In this document: positions 1 through 6,602 of the stretch, piece after piece
Position numbering within the stretch: position 1 is the first letter of the stretch
Layout of the letters: each line of letters begins with the position of its first letter
NCBI GenBank assembly: GCA_030836345.1
Contig: JAURQA010000162.1
Location: 1 to 11,121 of the forward strand
Origin: Bacteroidota bacterium
Lineage (GTDB): Bacteria; Bacteroidota; Bacteroidia; NS11-12g; UBA955
Direction: 5' to 3'
Length of the DNA stretch: 11,121 bases
Made by a program: the position numbers and the translations under genes
Notes under the pieces: model-generated
The model's input: the letters and a program-made list of their open reading frames with translations, nothing else
Told to the model about the DNA's origin: nothing
The model's database searches: none

Positions 1-1
1 A

Positions 2-205
2 GCATCTAATTTCAAGGACTTTAGCATGCTCATCTTTAACCGATGGGGAGAGAAGATGTATGAGACCGAAAGCATTGAGGAACCATGGGATGGGAATTAC
101 AATGGAGATAAAGCAGATCAAGGAGTATATGCATACTACATAGAAGTGTCTTCTTTAGATGGCAAGGTATACAAGTTTGAAGGAACATTCCATCTGATAA
201 GATAG
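2..205 (+). CDS. C-terminal end of a T9SS-exported protein (gliding-motility-associated C-terminal domain), 5' partial
   Basis: Only the last 67 codons are present; the reading frame is open from the window edge to a TAG at 203-205. The peptide contains FSMLIFNRWGEKMYE, then PWDGNYNG, then DQGVYAYYIEV and ends GTFHLIR. This succession (IFNRWG, a W-D-G turn, GVY-Y) is the hallmark of the CHU_C/gliding-motility-associated C-terminal domain, the type B sorting signal that directs Bacteroidota proteins through the type IX secretion system to the cell surface or medium. The catalytic or adhesive part of the protein lies outside the window, so its function cannot be named. A strong intrinsic terminator follows 30 bp after the stop, so this is the last gene of its transcript. 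Confidence 0.88.
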   Translation, partial: ASNFKDFSMLIFNRWGEKMYETESIEEPWDGNYNGDKADQGVYAYYIEVSSLDGKVYKFEGTFHLIR

Positions 206-226
206 AAAGTAAAGAATCATCTAAAC

Positions 227-260
227 AAAAAAAACCATCCGTTATGCGGATGGTTTTTTT
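227..260. terminator. Bidirectional intrinsic terminator
   Basis: A perfect 7-bp stem, CCATCCG (235-241) with CGGATGG (247-253) around a 5-nt loop, is flanked by eight A residues on the left and seven T residues on the right. Read on the plus strand it is a canonical terminator for the T9SS-tail gene ending at 205. Read on the minus strand it again gives a stem followed by a U-tract, so it can also stop transcripts coming from the convergent ridA-like gene that ends at 368. Confidence 0.9.
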
Positions 261-274
261 GTTTATAAAGCTCT

Positions 275-304
275 CAAGCTATTTAAAATGTTTTAAAGAG
301 CTTG
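275..304. repeat. 30-bp near-perfect palindrome between convergent genes
   Basis: CAAGCT (275-280) mirrors AGCTTG (299-304) and TTTAAAA (282-288) mirrors TTTTAAA (291-297). Only the pair at 281/298 and the two central bases at 289-290 fail to match, so 13 of 15 positions pair. An alternative outer pairing, AAGCTCT (268-274) with AGAGCTT (297-303), is also possible. It lies 14 bp after the bidirectional terminator, in the gap between two convergent genes, and has no U-tract next to it, so it is not a classical terminator. It may be a second RNA 3'-end stabilising hairpin or a protein-binding site; the role is unknown. The remainder of 305-367 shows nothing I can name. Confidence 0.6.
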
Positions 305-367
305 AAAACAAGATACTCTTGGGTAAACAAAAAAAATATTTACTATGTAAAATGAAGAAATTTGTGC

Positions 368-781
368 TTAGTCGAGTGTAGCTACTACTTTAAGTTCAAT
401 TGCAATAGGAGTAGGTAAACAATTAATTTCCATGGTTGTTCTGCATGGAGGATTGTCTTTAAAATATTCAGCCCAAAGGCCATTATATATTTTAAAATCG
501 TCTTTCATATTAGTTAAAAAAACAGTGACATCCACAATCTTATCCCAACTACTTCCCGAGGCTTCTAAAATAAGTTTGACATTATTAAAGACACTATGGC
601 ATTGGGTTGCGATGTCATAGGAGCTAATGTTTCCTTCTTTATCTAAATCTACTCCAGGGATTTTTTTTGTTCCTTTTTCTCTTGGACCTACTCCGCTCAG
701 GAATAATAAATTTCCTACTTTACGGGCATGTGGATACAAGCCTACTGGTTCTGGTGCTTTGTTACTGTTAATGGATGACAT
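368..781 (-). CDS. RidA/YjgF-family deaminase, 2-aminomuconate deaminase-like
   Basis: A 137-residue protein of the Rid (YjgF/YER057c/UK114) family, small trimeric cytosolic enzymes that hydrolyse imines and enamines. The family arginine lies in PPCRTTMEI (R114) and the terminal glutamate in IAIELKVVA (E129). The N-terminal segment APEPVGLYPHAR, followed by LLFLSGVGPR and the long insertion with IPGVDLD, is the form found in 2-aminomuconate deaminases of tryptophan/aminophenol breakdown rather than in housekeeping RidA. That substrate is inferred from resemblance only: no other kynurenine-pathway gene is in the window. It starts 10 bp after the WD40 gene stop and shows no promoter box of its own, so it is probably the last gene of the saccharopine dehydrogenase-WD40-ridA transcript. 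The start gives the normal family N-terminus. Confidence 0.88.
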   Translation of the reverse strand: MSSINSNKAPEPVGLYPHARKVGNLLFLSGVGPREKGTKKIPGVDLDKEGNISSYDIATQCHSVFNNVKLILEASGSSWDKIVDVTVFLTNMKDDFKIYNGLWAEYFKDNPPCRTTMEINCLPTPIAIELKVVATLD

Positions 782-791
782 TTATATAAGT

Positions 792-1856
792 TTATCTGCG
801 TTTTGAGTTTCTTTTAGTAGGAACAGGTTTTCTCTTTTTAGCAATCTTCTCAAGGCGTGTTTTATATAATTCAGCGCCTTTTGTAAAGCTAGAAATTTTG
901 CCGGCCACTGCGATATATTTTAGATTTGGTGAAATATCTGCAGATCTAGCATCTGTAATTTTATTTTGGAAACGTGTTATTTCTGCACCACTTTTAGCAT
1001 CCCATAGGATTGTCTCACCTCCAATACTCGTACTAATCAGATACCGCTCATCATAGGACCACGAAACGGAACTAATATGCCATTTGTGTCCGGAGAGGGT
1101 AGACAATGCTTCTTTAGTAGCCATTTTCCAAATAATTACATCATTATCATCACTTCCACTAGCCAACAGACGTTTTGTTGGTGAAAAGATTACGGTATTT
1201 ACTTGAGCTTTATGCCCCGATAGACTCATAGAAACACGCCCTCTAACATCAATAACATCTATGACACTTTTTGTACTTGCCACCACAAATGTCTTTCCAG
1301 ATTTAGTAGGCTCCATGTCAAGAATGGGAGCTTTGTAATCAATAAATTTAGCTGGAATATTATTTTCTTGAAACTCAAGATCGTATATTCTAATGGTACC
1401 GTCTTTACTTGAAGTCAGGATGAATTTTGAGTCAGATGTGAAATCAATATCTGTAATTTCTTTTCTATTTTCATAGGATTCGAATAACATTTCTTCTGTT
1501 TCTATATCCCAAACACGCGTGACAAAATCTTTTCCTGCAGTGGAGACGTATTGATTGTTGGGCGAGAAAACTATTTTATTTATGGCTGATTGGTTTCCTT
1601 TAAAGGTTTTTTTTACAGTACCAAAGTCAGCAGTATCCATGCTTATCAATTTTAGGTTCTTATCCCAGCCACCGGTTGCAAGCCATTTCCCATCTGAGGA
1701 GAATGTACAGGTTTCTAAATCTTTGGTATGTGCAGTGAGCTCTTGTTTAAAAACAATGAGTGTGTCTAAGGGAGTAGCATCTATGTTTTGAGCTTTGATG
1801 CAAACACTTTGGAGCAATAATAGAGCAGGAATAAATTTTAAAAATGAACGATGCAT
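792..1856 (-). CDS. Exported WD40-repeat seven-bladed beta-propeller protein
   Basis: A 354-residue protein with a signal peptide (MHRSFLKFIP, a leucine-rich core, then cleavage probably after KAQ at 21-23), so it is periplasmic or exported. About seven WD-type repeats follow: roughly 36-75, 84-120, 127-161, 172-206, 211-247, 253-289 and 298-332. Typical features are visible: SGHK at the start of blades 5 and 6, 'FS-D-K-LATGG-D', VWDIE (blade 2) and LWDAK (blade 6). Such propellers are protein-protein platforms and no enzymatic residues are evident. The last 21 residues (334-354) are strongly basic and end SKRR, outside the propeller. It lies 17 bp downstream of the saccharopine dehydrogenase and 10 bp upstream of the ridA-like gene, and has its own -7 element 4 nt before the ATG. 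The partner is unknown. Confidence 0.9.
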   Translation of the reverse strand: MHRSFLKFIPALLLLQSVCIKAQNIDATPLDTLIVFKQELTAHTKDLETCTFSSDGKWLATGGWDKNLKLISMDTADFGTVKKTFKGNQSAINKIVFSPNNQYVSTAGKDFVTRVWDIETEEMLFESYENRKEITDIDFTSDSKFILTSSKDGTIRIYDLEFQENNIPAKFIDYKAPILDMEPTKSGKTFVVASTKSVIDVIDVRGRVSMSLSGHKAQVNTVIFSPTKRLLASGSDDNDVIIWKMATKEALSTLSGHKWHISSVSWSYDERYLISTSIGGETILWDAKSGAEITRFQNKITDARSADISPNLKYIAVAGKISSFTKGAELYKTRLEKIAKKRKPVPTKRNSKRR

Positions 1857-1860
1857 TTTT

Positions 1861-1868
1861 CAAATATA
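1861..1868 (-). promoter_or_regulatory. -7 promoter element of the WD40 gene
   Basis: On the minus strand this reads TATATTTG, a perfect match to the Bacteroidota -7 consensus TAnnTTTG, and ends 4 nt before the ATG at 1856. It lies just after the saccharopine dehydrogenase stop codon (1874-1876). This suggests an internal promoter giving a leaderless or almost leaderless WD40 transcript. I see no clear TTTG -33 element at the expected distance. Confidence 0.5.
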
Positions 1869-1873
1869 ATAAA

Positions 1874-3172
1874 TTACTGGTCATCACTATGCACAATCTC
1901 TACCCCTTGAGATTGTAAATTCAGTAATATAGGTTCATACCATTCTTTACTATTTGGTATTTGTACTCCTTTTCGTTTGATTTTATTTTTGGCTATGAGT
2001 TCAACTCCCATTGCTAGCGGAAGGCCAACGAGTTTAGCCATAGCTGTATCAAATTTATTTTTTCCGTGGACTTGAAGGATGCTTGTTTTTTTATGTATTT
2101 CAGAATTGGCTTTATATGAAATTCCGTGGTAAAGGATGACTTCATCTTTATCCTCATCCTCTAAGGCCCATTTGGAGATTAGAATCTCAAAGAGAAAATC
2201 AGCGGGTGTTCCTTGATTTATTGTGAACGCTTCTTGCCGGTCAAACGCTAAAAATTCAATCTTCTCAATGCATGCTTTGGAGAGCTTTTTTTTCCAATGA
2301 TTCAATGAAAAATCAAAACCAGACATCATTCGTGCAAATTGAGCAACACTCTTGATAGAGGTGAGCATTGTTAAGTTATCAGTGAAACCCCATTCAATGA
2401 GTTGCTGCCATGCTTCACAGTATCCATTTCTTCGCAATGTGCCTCGAATTAAGGTTTGTACATGGGGTACATGATAAAGTTCTCGATAAATAACGCTGTT
2501 CCTGTTTGGATAAGCATCAAATCTGCCTAACTCTCCCAAGTCTAAATGGTTTACAGTTTTAAATAATTGATGCCACTGCACCAGTCTTGCTTTTCCATTG
2601 CGTATGAGTATACTTGTAATCCCTTGCCCTGCCAAAATCACATTCCGTGGTGACCAAGCAAATTTATACTTCCATGGATTTGTTTGGCAATTTTCTTCGG
2701 CAATAAGTCCGCCGCAATAGCTTTCAATTCCTAAAATAGTAGCTCCCGACTCTTGCAATTCGTCTATAACTTGGCATGTGCTCATATGGTCAATGCCCGG
2801 ATCCAACCCACATTCGTTTAGAAAAATGAGTCCTTTTGACGAAGCCTCTTTATGTAAATCATTTATCTCCGTACTTATAAAAGATGCCGTAGCTAGATGT
2901 GTATTTCCTTTTAAGCATAAACGAGCTAATATTATGTGTAATTGCGCGGGTAATAAAGATACAACAATGTTGCTATTTGCTACAATTGTTTCGGTTTTAG
3001 AATCATTTAGATCCATTTTATTAACCTCGCTAATATTTAAGATGCTATTGGGTACTTCCTTCGGAGTTCGGTCATAAATATTTACTGTCCAGGACTCTTT
3101 ATTCGATAATTTCACTAAATAGTCAATGGCATAAAACGAAGATCTACCTGCACCAAAAATAGATATAATCAC
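1874..3172 (-). CDS. Saccharopine dehydrogenase (Lys9/LKR-SDH C-terminal type)
   Basis: A 432-residue cytosolic oxidoreductase. The N-terminus IISIFGAGRSS (residues 2-12) is a Rossmann nucleotide-binding loop of the form seen in Bacteroidota saccharopine dehydrogenases. The family core is visible as FLNECGLDPGIDHM (117-130), SYCGGL (151-156) and NPWKYKFAWSPRNV (165-178). The enzyme interconverts saccharopine with glutamate and 2-aminoadipate 6-semialdehyde; in bacteria lacking the fungal lysine-synthesis route this usually means lysine degradation, which is the inference here. The lysine-ketoglutarate reductase partner is not in the window. Translation begins at GTG (3170-3172): this puts the glycine-rich loop at the usual position, and a -7 promoter box lies immediately upstream, so there is no room for an earlier start. 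It heads a run with the WD40 and ridA-like genes. Confidence 0.9.
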   Translation of the reverse strand: MIISIFGAGRSSFYAIDYLVKLSNKESWTVNIYDRTPKEVPNSILNISEVNKMDLNDSKTETIVANSNIVVSLLPAQLHIILARLCLKGNTHLATASFISTEINDLHKEASSKGLIFLNECGLDPGIDHMSTCQVIDELQESGATILGIESYCGGLIAEENCQTNPWKYKFAWSPRNVILAGQGITSILIRNGKARLVQWHQLFKTVNHLDLGELGRFDAYPNRNSVIYRELYHVPHVQTLIRGTLRRNGYCEAWQQLIEWGFTDNLTMLTSIKSVAQFARMMSGFDFSLNHWKKKLSKACIEKIEFLAFDRQEAFTINQGTPADFLFEILISKWALEDEDKDEVILYHGISYKANSEIHKKTSILQVHGKNKFDTAMAKLVGLPLAMGVELIAKNKIKRKGVQIPNSKEWYEPILLNLQSQGVEIVHSDDQ

Positions 3173-3176
3173 AGAA

Positions 3177-3184
3177 CAAAACTA
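3177..3184 (-). promoter_or_regulatory. -7 promoter element of the saccharopine dehydrogenase gene
   Basis: The minus strand reads TAGTTTTG (TAnnTTTG) with only 4 nt before the GTG start at 3172. There is no Shine-Dalgarno between the box and the start, so the mRNA is predicted to be leaderless or to have only a nucleotide or two of leader. The upstream side (3185-3244) is very AT-rich with no convincing -33 motif. Confidence 0.5.
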
Positions 3185-3244
3185 TGTAAATTGGTAAAAA
3201 AAATTAAAATTTTTGAAAAAATAAATCTATATTTTACTCACAAT

Positions 3245-4195
3245 TTATAGCCAATTTCTTCGTTTAAAGAAAAGGATGGTTAGTGTAGAACTCAAAACCA
3301 TTAAACCAATGGCAAATATAAACCCATACTCCCACTGGATATTAGGGTAATTTCGTAAATTCATACCATATATGCTTGCGATGAGTGTAGGTGGCATAAA
3401 TATTACACTGGCCAAGGTAAAGATTTTAATGATTTGATTTTGCTCAATATTTACCAAACTCATAAATGTATTTTGGAAATATTCTAATCGTTCAAAATTA
3501 AAGTTGGTATGGTCAATTAATGAACTGATATCCTTAATGACAATTCTCAAGCGTTCATAATCTTCGCCCTCAAACTCACGGCTTTTAAGAATTGCGCTTA
3601 AAACTCTTTGTTTATCTACGGAGTTTTGTCTGAGAGTCATGGTCATTTCCTGAAGACGGTTAATTTGAAAAATTAACCCTTCATCCGGCTTACTATCTAA
3701 AGCAATTTCTCTGCCCAGTAATGATACTTGGCGAGCAAGGCTCTCCAGAAGGTCTGCATCATTATCTACCCCTGTTTCTAAAAGCGTTGCCATGATTTGT
3801 TTTCCGGTATGAAAACTCTTGCCACTGGCCTTAATAATTCGAACACAATCGGCAAAGCTGCTGAGGTTTGCTTCTCGGTAGGTAAAGAGCATCTCATCTT
3901 GCAATACAAATGAAACGGCATGGGATAGGAGTGCGTTGCCTTCATCTCCAAATTGAAGAAAATTACTATTCGCAATAATTTCATCATCCGTTTCAAAATA
4001 CCGGGATGAACTCTCTATTTCGAGTTGCTCTTGTCTACTCTGAAATTTTAAGTCAAAATTATTTTCTACATCTGCAACCTCTTCATTAGAGGCATTTTGT
4101 AGGTCAATCCAGATAAGGTTTTCGAGAGAATCTAAGTCAGAAATTGACTTTATCTTGAGAACAGCATTCTGACGTTTGTAAAATACTCGAATCAT
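3245..4195 (-). CDS. corA: CorA-family divalent metal (Mg2+/Co2+) transporter
   Basis: A 316-residue inner-membrane channel of the CorA/MIT family, which works as a pentamer. The long cytoplasmic domain occupies about residues 1-250 and includes a helical stalk leading into the membrane. The signature YGMN (276-279) closes the first transmembrane helix (about 256-275, containing FMPPTLIASI). The second helix spans about 289-309 and the protein ends with the characteristic basic tail KRRNWL. Length and architecture are standard for the family. The acidic segment expected in the GMN loop is weak here (LRNYPNIQWEYGF), which is common in distant homologues, so exact ion preference is uncertain. 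It is a single-gene unit with its own promoter, and is unusual in having a strong Shine-Dalgarno. Confidence 0.93.
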   Translation of the reverse strand: MIRVFYKRQNAVLKIKSISDLDSLENLIWIDLQNASNEEVADVENNFDLKFQSRQEQLEIESSSRYFETDDEIIANSNFLQFGDEGNALLSHAVSFVLQDEMLFTYREANLSSFADCVRIIKASGKSFHTGKQIMATLLETGVDNDADLLESLARQVSLLGREIALDSKPDEGLIFQINRLQEMTMTLRQNSVDKQRVLSAILKSREFEGEDYERLRIVIKDISSLIDHTNFNFERLEYFQNTFMSLVNIEQNQIIKIFTLASVIFMPPTLIASIYGMNLRNYPNIQWEYGFIFAIGLMVLSSTLTILFFKRRNWL

Positions 4196-4204
4196 ATTCT
4201 GTGT

Positions 4205-4210
4205 CCTCCT
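4205..4210 (-). promoter_or_regulatory. Strong Shine-Dalgarno of corA
   Basis: The minus strand reads AGGAGG, 9 nt before the corA ATG at 4195, an ideal match and spacing to the 16S anti-Shine-Dalgarno. This fixes the start. It is notable because most genes in the window, as in Bacteroidota generally, lack such a site. Confidence 0.75.
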
Positions 4211-4227
4211 TTTTTCTCATTGCGTGG

Positions 4228-4235
4228 CAAAAATA
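4228..4235 (-). promoter_or_regulatory. -7 promoter element of corA
   Basis: The minus strand reads TATTTTTG (TAnnTTTG), 32 nt before the ATG. Transcription starting a few nucleotides downstream would give a leader of about 25-30 nt that contains the AGGAGG site. No clear -33 TTTG is seen. Confidence 0.5.
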
Positions 4236-4280
4236 GGGAATTATACGGCTAGGACATAAGTTTTTTATTTAAACTAACCT

Positions 4281-4299
4281 CTTCTCTATAAGTGAGAAG
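4281..4299. repeat. Short inverted repeat upstream of the corA promoter
   Basis: CTTCTC (4281-4286) and GAGAAG (4294-4299) form a perfect 6-bp inverted repeat around 7 nt. A nested alternative, CCTCT (4278-4282) with AGAGG (4314-4318), is also present. It lies about 45 bp upstream of the corA -7 box and could be an operator, or it may be chance in AT-rich spacer DNA. Confidence 0.25.
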
Positions 4300-4345
4300 T
4301 ATTTGTGCTAGGTAGAGGAATGTTGAAAATACTTGAATTTAAGGC

Positions 4346-4378
4346 AAAAAAAGACCTTTTTCGGTAAGAAAGGGCTTT
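4346..4378 (-). terminator. Intrinsic terminator of the SPFH-nfeD operon
   Basis: Read on the minus strand, AAAG-C-CCTTT pairs with AAAGG-T-CTTT (4369-4378 with 4350-4359; one internal mismatch) around a 9-nt loop and is followed directly by a run of T residues (4352-4346). It begins 12 nt after the nfeD stop codon, the expected position for ending that operon. Confidence 0.65.
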
Positions 4379-4390
4379 AAAATTATTTTT

Positions 4391-4816
4391 CTATTCTACA
4401 ATGATAGAAATTCCTTCCATATGAAGTATTTGAAGTTTATCTCCATTTTTTAAGTCCTTCCCTGAGATGCTTTTTACACTCCAGTTAGAGCCTTTATACT
4501 TTGCTTTTGCAGAGTGAGATTTGTTTTCTTCTTCTACAATCTCTATCCATTCGCCTTGATGCTCATTATATTTTTGCATACTTCCTGGTCCATACCTAAG
4601 CATTAACGGTTTTCTGAAAACCAAAGCAAGAATAGAAGAACTTACTGCGAAAATAACCCAATGCATCGAAATAGAATGTACATTGAATAGAATTGAAGTT
4701 CCAGTAATGAGTGCTCCAACACCTAAAAAAAGAAGAAAAAATGAACCAACAAGTAGGTCTGTAATAATGAGTAAAAGTCCAGCGGAAAACCACCAAATTT
4801 CTGGCTGATTCCCCAT
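4391..4816 (-). CDS. NfeD family membrane protein (short, NfeD1b type)
   Basis: A 141-residue protein with an N-terminal membrane region (about 7-45 and 50-67, hydrophobic and glycine-rich around FFLLFLGVGALITG) followed by a soluble C-terminal domain. The latter (about 80-141) has the pattern of the NfeD OB-fold: GEWIEIV, then KYKGSNWSVKS, LKNGDKLQIL and a final GISIIVE. It lacks the ClpP-like protease domain of long NfeD proteins. Short NfeD proteins are encoded next to SPFH/stomatin-type proteins and are thought to act with them in membrane-domain organisation; E. coli YbbJ beside YbbK/QmcA is the model. The ATG overlaps the SPFH stop codon by one base (TAATG at 4814-4818) and a GGGGGAG purine run lies shortly upstream, inside the SPFH gene, indicating translational coupling. 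Confidence 0.87.
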   Translation of the reverse strand: MGNQPEIWWFSAGLLLIITDLLVGSFFLLFLGVGALITGTSILFNVHSISMHWVIFAVSSSILALVFRKPLMLRYGPGSMQKYNEHQGEWIEIVEEENKSHSAKAKYKGSNWSVKSISGKDLKNGDKLQILHMEGISIIVE

Positions 4817-5739
4817 TATTTATCTCCCCCTTTTGTTCCTTTAATAACAGTCATTGCTGAAGCAATCATACTTCCCATATCTCCAAAATTAGCGGGTAAA
4901 ATCATGGTATTTGTGGTTTTAGCTAGTTTTCCATACTGTTCCACTAATTGTTCAGCTACTCTTAATTGAACGGCTTCTGACCCACCATCTGCTTTAATTG
5001 CTTTGGCTACTGTGGTAATCCCTTCGGCAGTTGCAATCGCAACTGCTTTGATAGCTTCTGCTTCTCCCATTGCCAAATTGACAGATTGCTGTTGTGTCGC
5101 TTCAGACTCAAGTACCACTTTTTGGCGGTTCCCCTCGGCTACATTAATAGCACTTTGTTTTTCGCCTTCAGATTCCAAAATAACGGCACGCTTTTCACGT
5201 TCAGCCATCATCTGTTTTTCCATGGCGTGAAGAACGGTTTTTGGAGGATTAATATTTTTTATTTCGTATCGAAGTGTTTTAACTCCCCAACCAATACTTG
5301 CTTCATCGATGGCAGCAACTACTTGTTGGTTTACTAAAGTCCTTTCCTCAAATGTTTTATCTAAATCTATTTTACCAATCTCGCTCCTCATGGTAGTTTG
5401 GGCTAGTTGCAAAACAGCAAATCTATAATTAGCAATTCCATAACTCGACATTTTTGGATCAATCACTTGAAGGAAAACGACTCCGTCAACTCCCACTTGC
5501 ACATTATCTTTGGTAATACAGATTTGTTCTGGAATATCCATTGCCATCTCCTTCAGAGAGTGTTTATAGGCAACCTTATCGATGAAGGGAATGATAAAGC
5601 TAATGCCAGGCTCTAAAGTACTCAAGTATTTTCCAAGTCTTTCTATAACAAAAGCATTTTGCTGGGGCACTACTTTGATGCTTTTTAACAGAATAACAAC
5701 TACAAGTAATGCAAATATGATTAAAGGTATACTTTCCAT
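4816..5739 (-). CDS. SPFH/band 7 protein, stomatin/QmcA-like
   Basis: A 307-residue membrane-anchored scaffold protein. A single N-terminal hydrophobic segment (about 4-20) is followed by the SPFH domain (about 22-190), starting with VVPQQNAFVIERLGKY and containing GISFIIPFID and the late segment LRYEIKNINPP. An alanine/glutamate-rich coiled coil follows (about 178-250, with EKQMMAEREKRA and repeated 'ESEGEKQ/ESEATQQ' units), then a short hydrophobic tail near residue 285. This is the layout of stomatin/paraslipin and E. coli QmcA, which assemble large rings or cages at the membrane. It is co-transcribed with and overlaps nfeD, its usual partner. The ATG lies 4 nt after a -7 promoter box, and no Shine-Dalgarno is seen. 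Confidence 0.92.
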   Translation of the reverse strand: MESIPLIIFALLVVVILLKSIKVVPQQNAFVIERLGKYLSTLEPGISFIIPFIDKVAYKHSLKEMAMDIPEQICITKDNVQVGVDGVVFLQVIDPKMSSYGIANYRFAVLQLAQTTMRSEIGKIDLDKTFEERTLVNQQVVAAIDEASIGWGVKTLRYEIKNINPPKTVLHAMEKQMMAEREKRAVILESEGEKQSAINVAEGNRQKVVLESEATQQQSVNLAMGEAEAIKAVAIATAEGITTVAKAIKADGGSEAVQLRVAEQLVEQYGKLAKTTNTMILPANFGDMGSMIASAMTVIKGTKGGDK

Positions 5740-5743
5740 CTTT

Positions 5744-5751
5744 CAAAGATA
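5744..5751 (-). promoter_or_regulatory. -7 promoter element of the SPFH-nfeD operon
   Basis: The minus strand reads TATCTTTG (TAnnTTTG), separated from the ATG at 5739 by AAAG only. The predicted transcript starts at or within a nucleotide or two of the start codon. No good -33 motif is present 17-23 bp further upstream. Confidence 0.5.
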
Positions 5752-5833
5752 CACTGCGAACGTAATATTTACTTACATTTAACCATACAAAAGCAAGGGT
5801 TTACGAGGGAAATCAATAAAAATTCGATAGAAA

Positions 5834-6487
5834 CTACAGAGGAATGATTTTTACATCATTCGCAATCATTAAGGCCCCATCTGTGCTGGCCTTAATTTCT
5901 TCGATGCTCACATCTTCGGCTCTTTCGGTTAGATAAAAATGATTATCTTTAATTTCAAATACACCTAAATTACTTACTACTTTTTTAACACAACCTAATC
6001 CAGTAATAGGCAAGGTGCACGTTTTTAAGAGCTTACTTGCTCCCGATCGACTCGTGTGCTGCATGGCAACAATGATGTTTTTTGCTGAAGCGACTAGATC
6101 CATGGCTCCACCCATACCCTTAACCATTTTTCCTGGTATTTTCCAATTGGCAATATCTCCATTCTGAGCAACTTCCATTGCGCCCAAGACGGTTAGGTCT
6201 ACTCGTCCGCTCCGAATCATAGCAAAACTCGTTGAAGAGTCAAAAAAAGCGCTGCCAGGAACTGTTGTAATGGTTTGTTTCCCCGCATTAATTAGATCAG
6301 CATCTTCGTCTCCCTCCATTGGGAAAGGCCCCATACCAAGAAGTCCGTTCTCAGATTGGAGCACGACGTCTATCCCTTCAGGAATATAATTGGCTACTAA
6401 GGTTGGAATTCCAATGCCAAGATTTACATAATATCCATTTTGCAACTCTTGGGCTATTCGTTTGGCAATACCATTCTTATCAAGCAT
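5834..6487 (-). CDS. scoB: 3-oxoacid CoA-transferase subunit B (SCOT/AtoA-type)
   Basis: A 217-residue class I CoA-transferase beta subunit. It shows the family start GIAKRIAQEL, the glycine-rich segment YVNLGIGIPTLVANY (20-34) and the catalytic motif SENG (45-48), in which E46 is the glutamate that carries the CoA thioester intermediate. FDSSTSFAMIRSGRVD and GAMEVAQNGDIANWKIPGK are also typical. With an A subunit it moves CoA between succinyl-CoA (or acetyl-CoA) and acetoacetate, as in ketone-body use or leucine/lysine breakdown. The A-subunit gene, usually directly upstream, is absent: a secreted-protein gene diverges there. Length is normal and nothing looks broken. The ATG is 4 nt after a -7 box. 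SCOT versus acetate CoA-transferase cannot be settled from sequence alone. Confidence 0.93.
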   Translation of the reverse strand: MLDKNGIAKRIAQELQNGYYVNLGIGIPTLVANYIPEGIDVVLQSENGLLGMGPFPMEGDEDADLINAGKQTITTVPGSAFFDSSTSFAMIRSGRVDLTVLGAMEVAQNGDIANWKIPGKMVKGMGGAMDLVASAKNIIVAMQHTSRSGASKLLKTCTLPITGLGCVKKVVSNLGVFEIKDNHFYLTERAEDVSIEEIKASTDGALMIANDVKIIPL

Positions 6488-6491
6488 AGGG

Positions 6492-6499
6492 CAAAGTTA
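6492..6499 (-). promoter_or_regulatory. -7 promoter element of scoB
   Basis: The minus strand reads TAACTTTG (TAnnTTTG), 4 nt before the scoB ATG at 6487, again implying a leaderless mRNA. The 120-bp divergent region 6488-6607 thus holds one promoter at each end. Confidence 0.5.
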
Positions 6500-6594
6500 T
6501 GCAATAGTTTTAAAATCTTAATTGAAACAAAAGAAGGCGCTTTAGTTGTATTGAAATCCAATTATTTTAACCAAGGGATGAATACTTTCCATTG

Positions 6595-6602
6595 TATATT
6601 TG
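6595..6602 (+). promoter_or_regulatory. -7 promoter element of the T9SS propeller gene
   Basis: TATATTTG matches TAnnTTTG perfectly and ends 5 nt before the ATG at 6608. It supports 6608 as the true start, and would make the earlier in-frame starts at 6578 and 6440 untranscribed from this promoter. Confidence 0.5.

Noticed and set aside
1803..1829. Lipoprotein signal for the WD40 protein (cysteine at residue 19)
   Set aside because: The residues before the cysteine (QSV) do not fit a lipobox, whereas the following KAQ gives a normal signal peptidase I site.
3185..3244. T-rich tract downstream of corA as an intrinsic terminator
   Set aside because: There are long A/T runs and an AAAATTTT palindrome but no GC-containing stem, so it is probably simply AT-rich spacer holding the saccharopine dehydrogenase promoter.
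5003..5782. Plus-strand open frames opposite the SPFH gene, and similar frames opposite corA and saccharopine dehydrogenase
   Set aside because: They are antisense shadows of well-supported conserved genes, with no recognisable domain, promoter or ribosome-binding signal.
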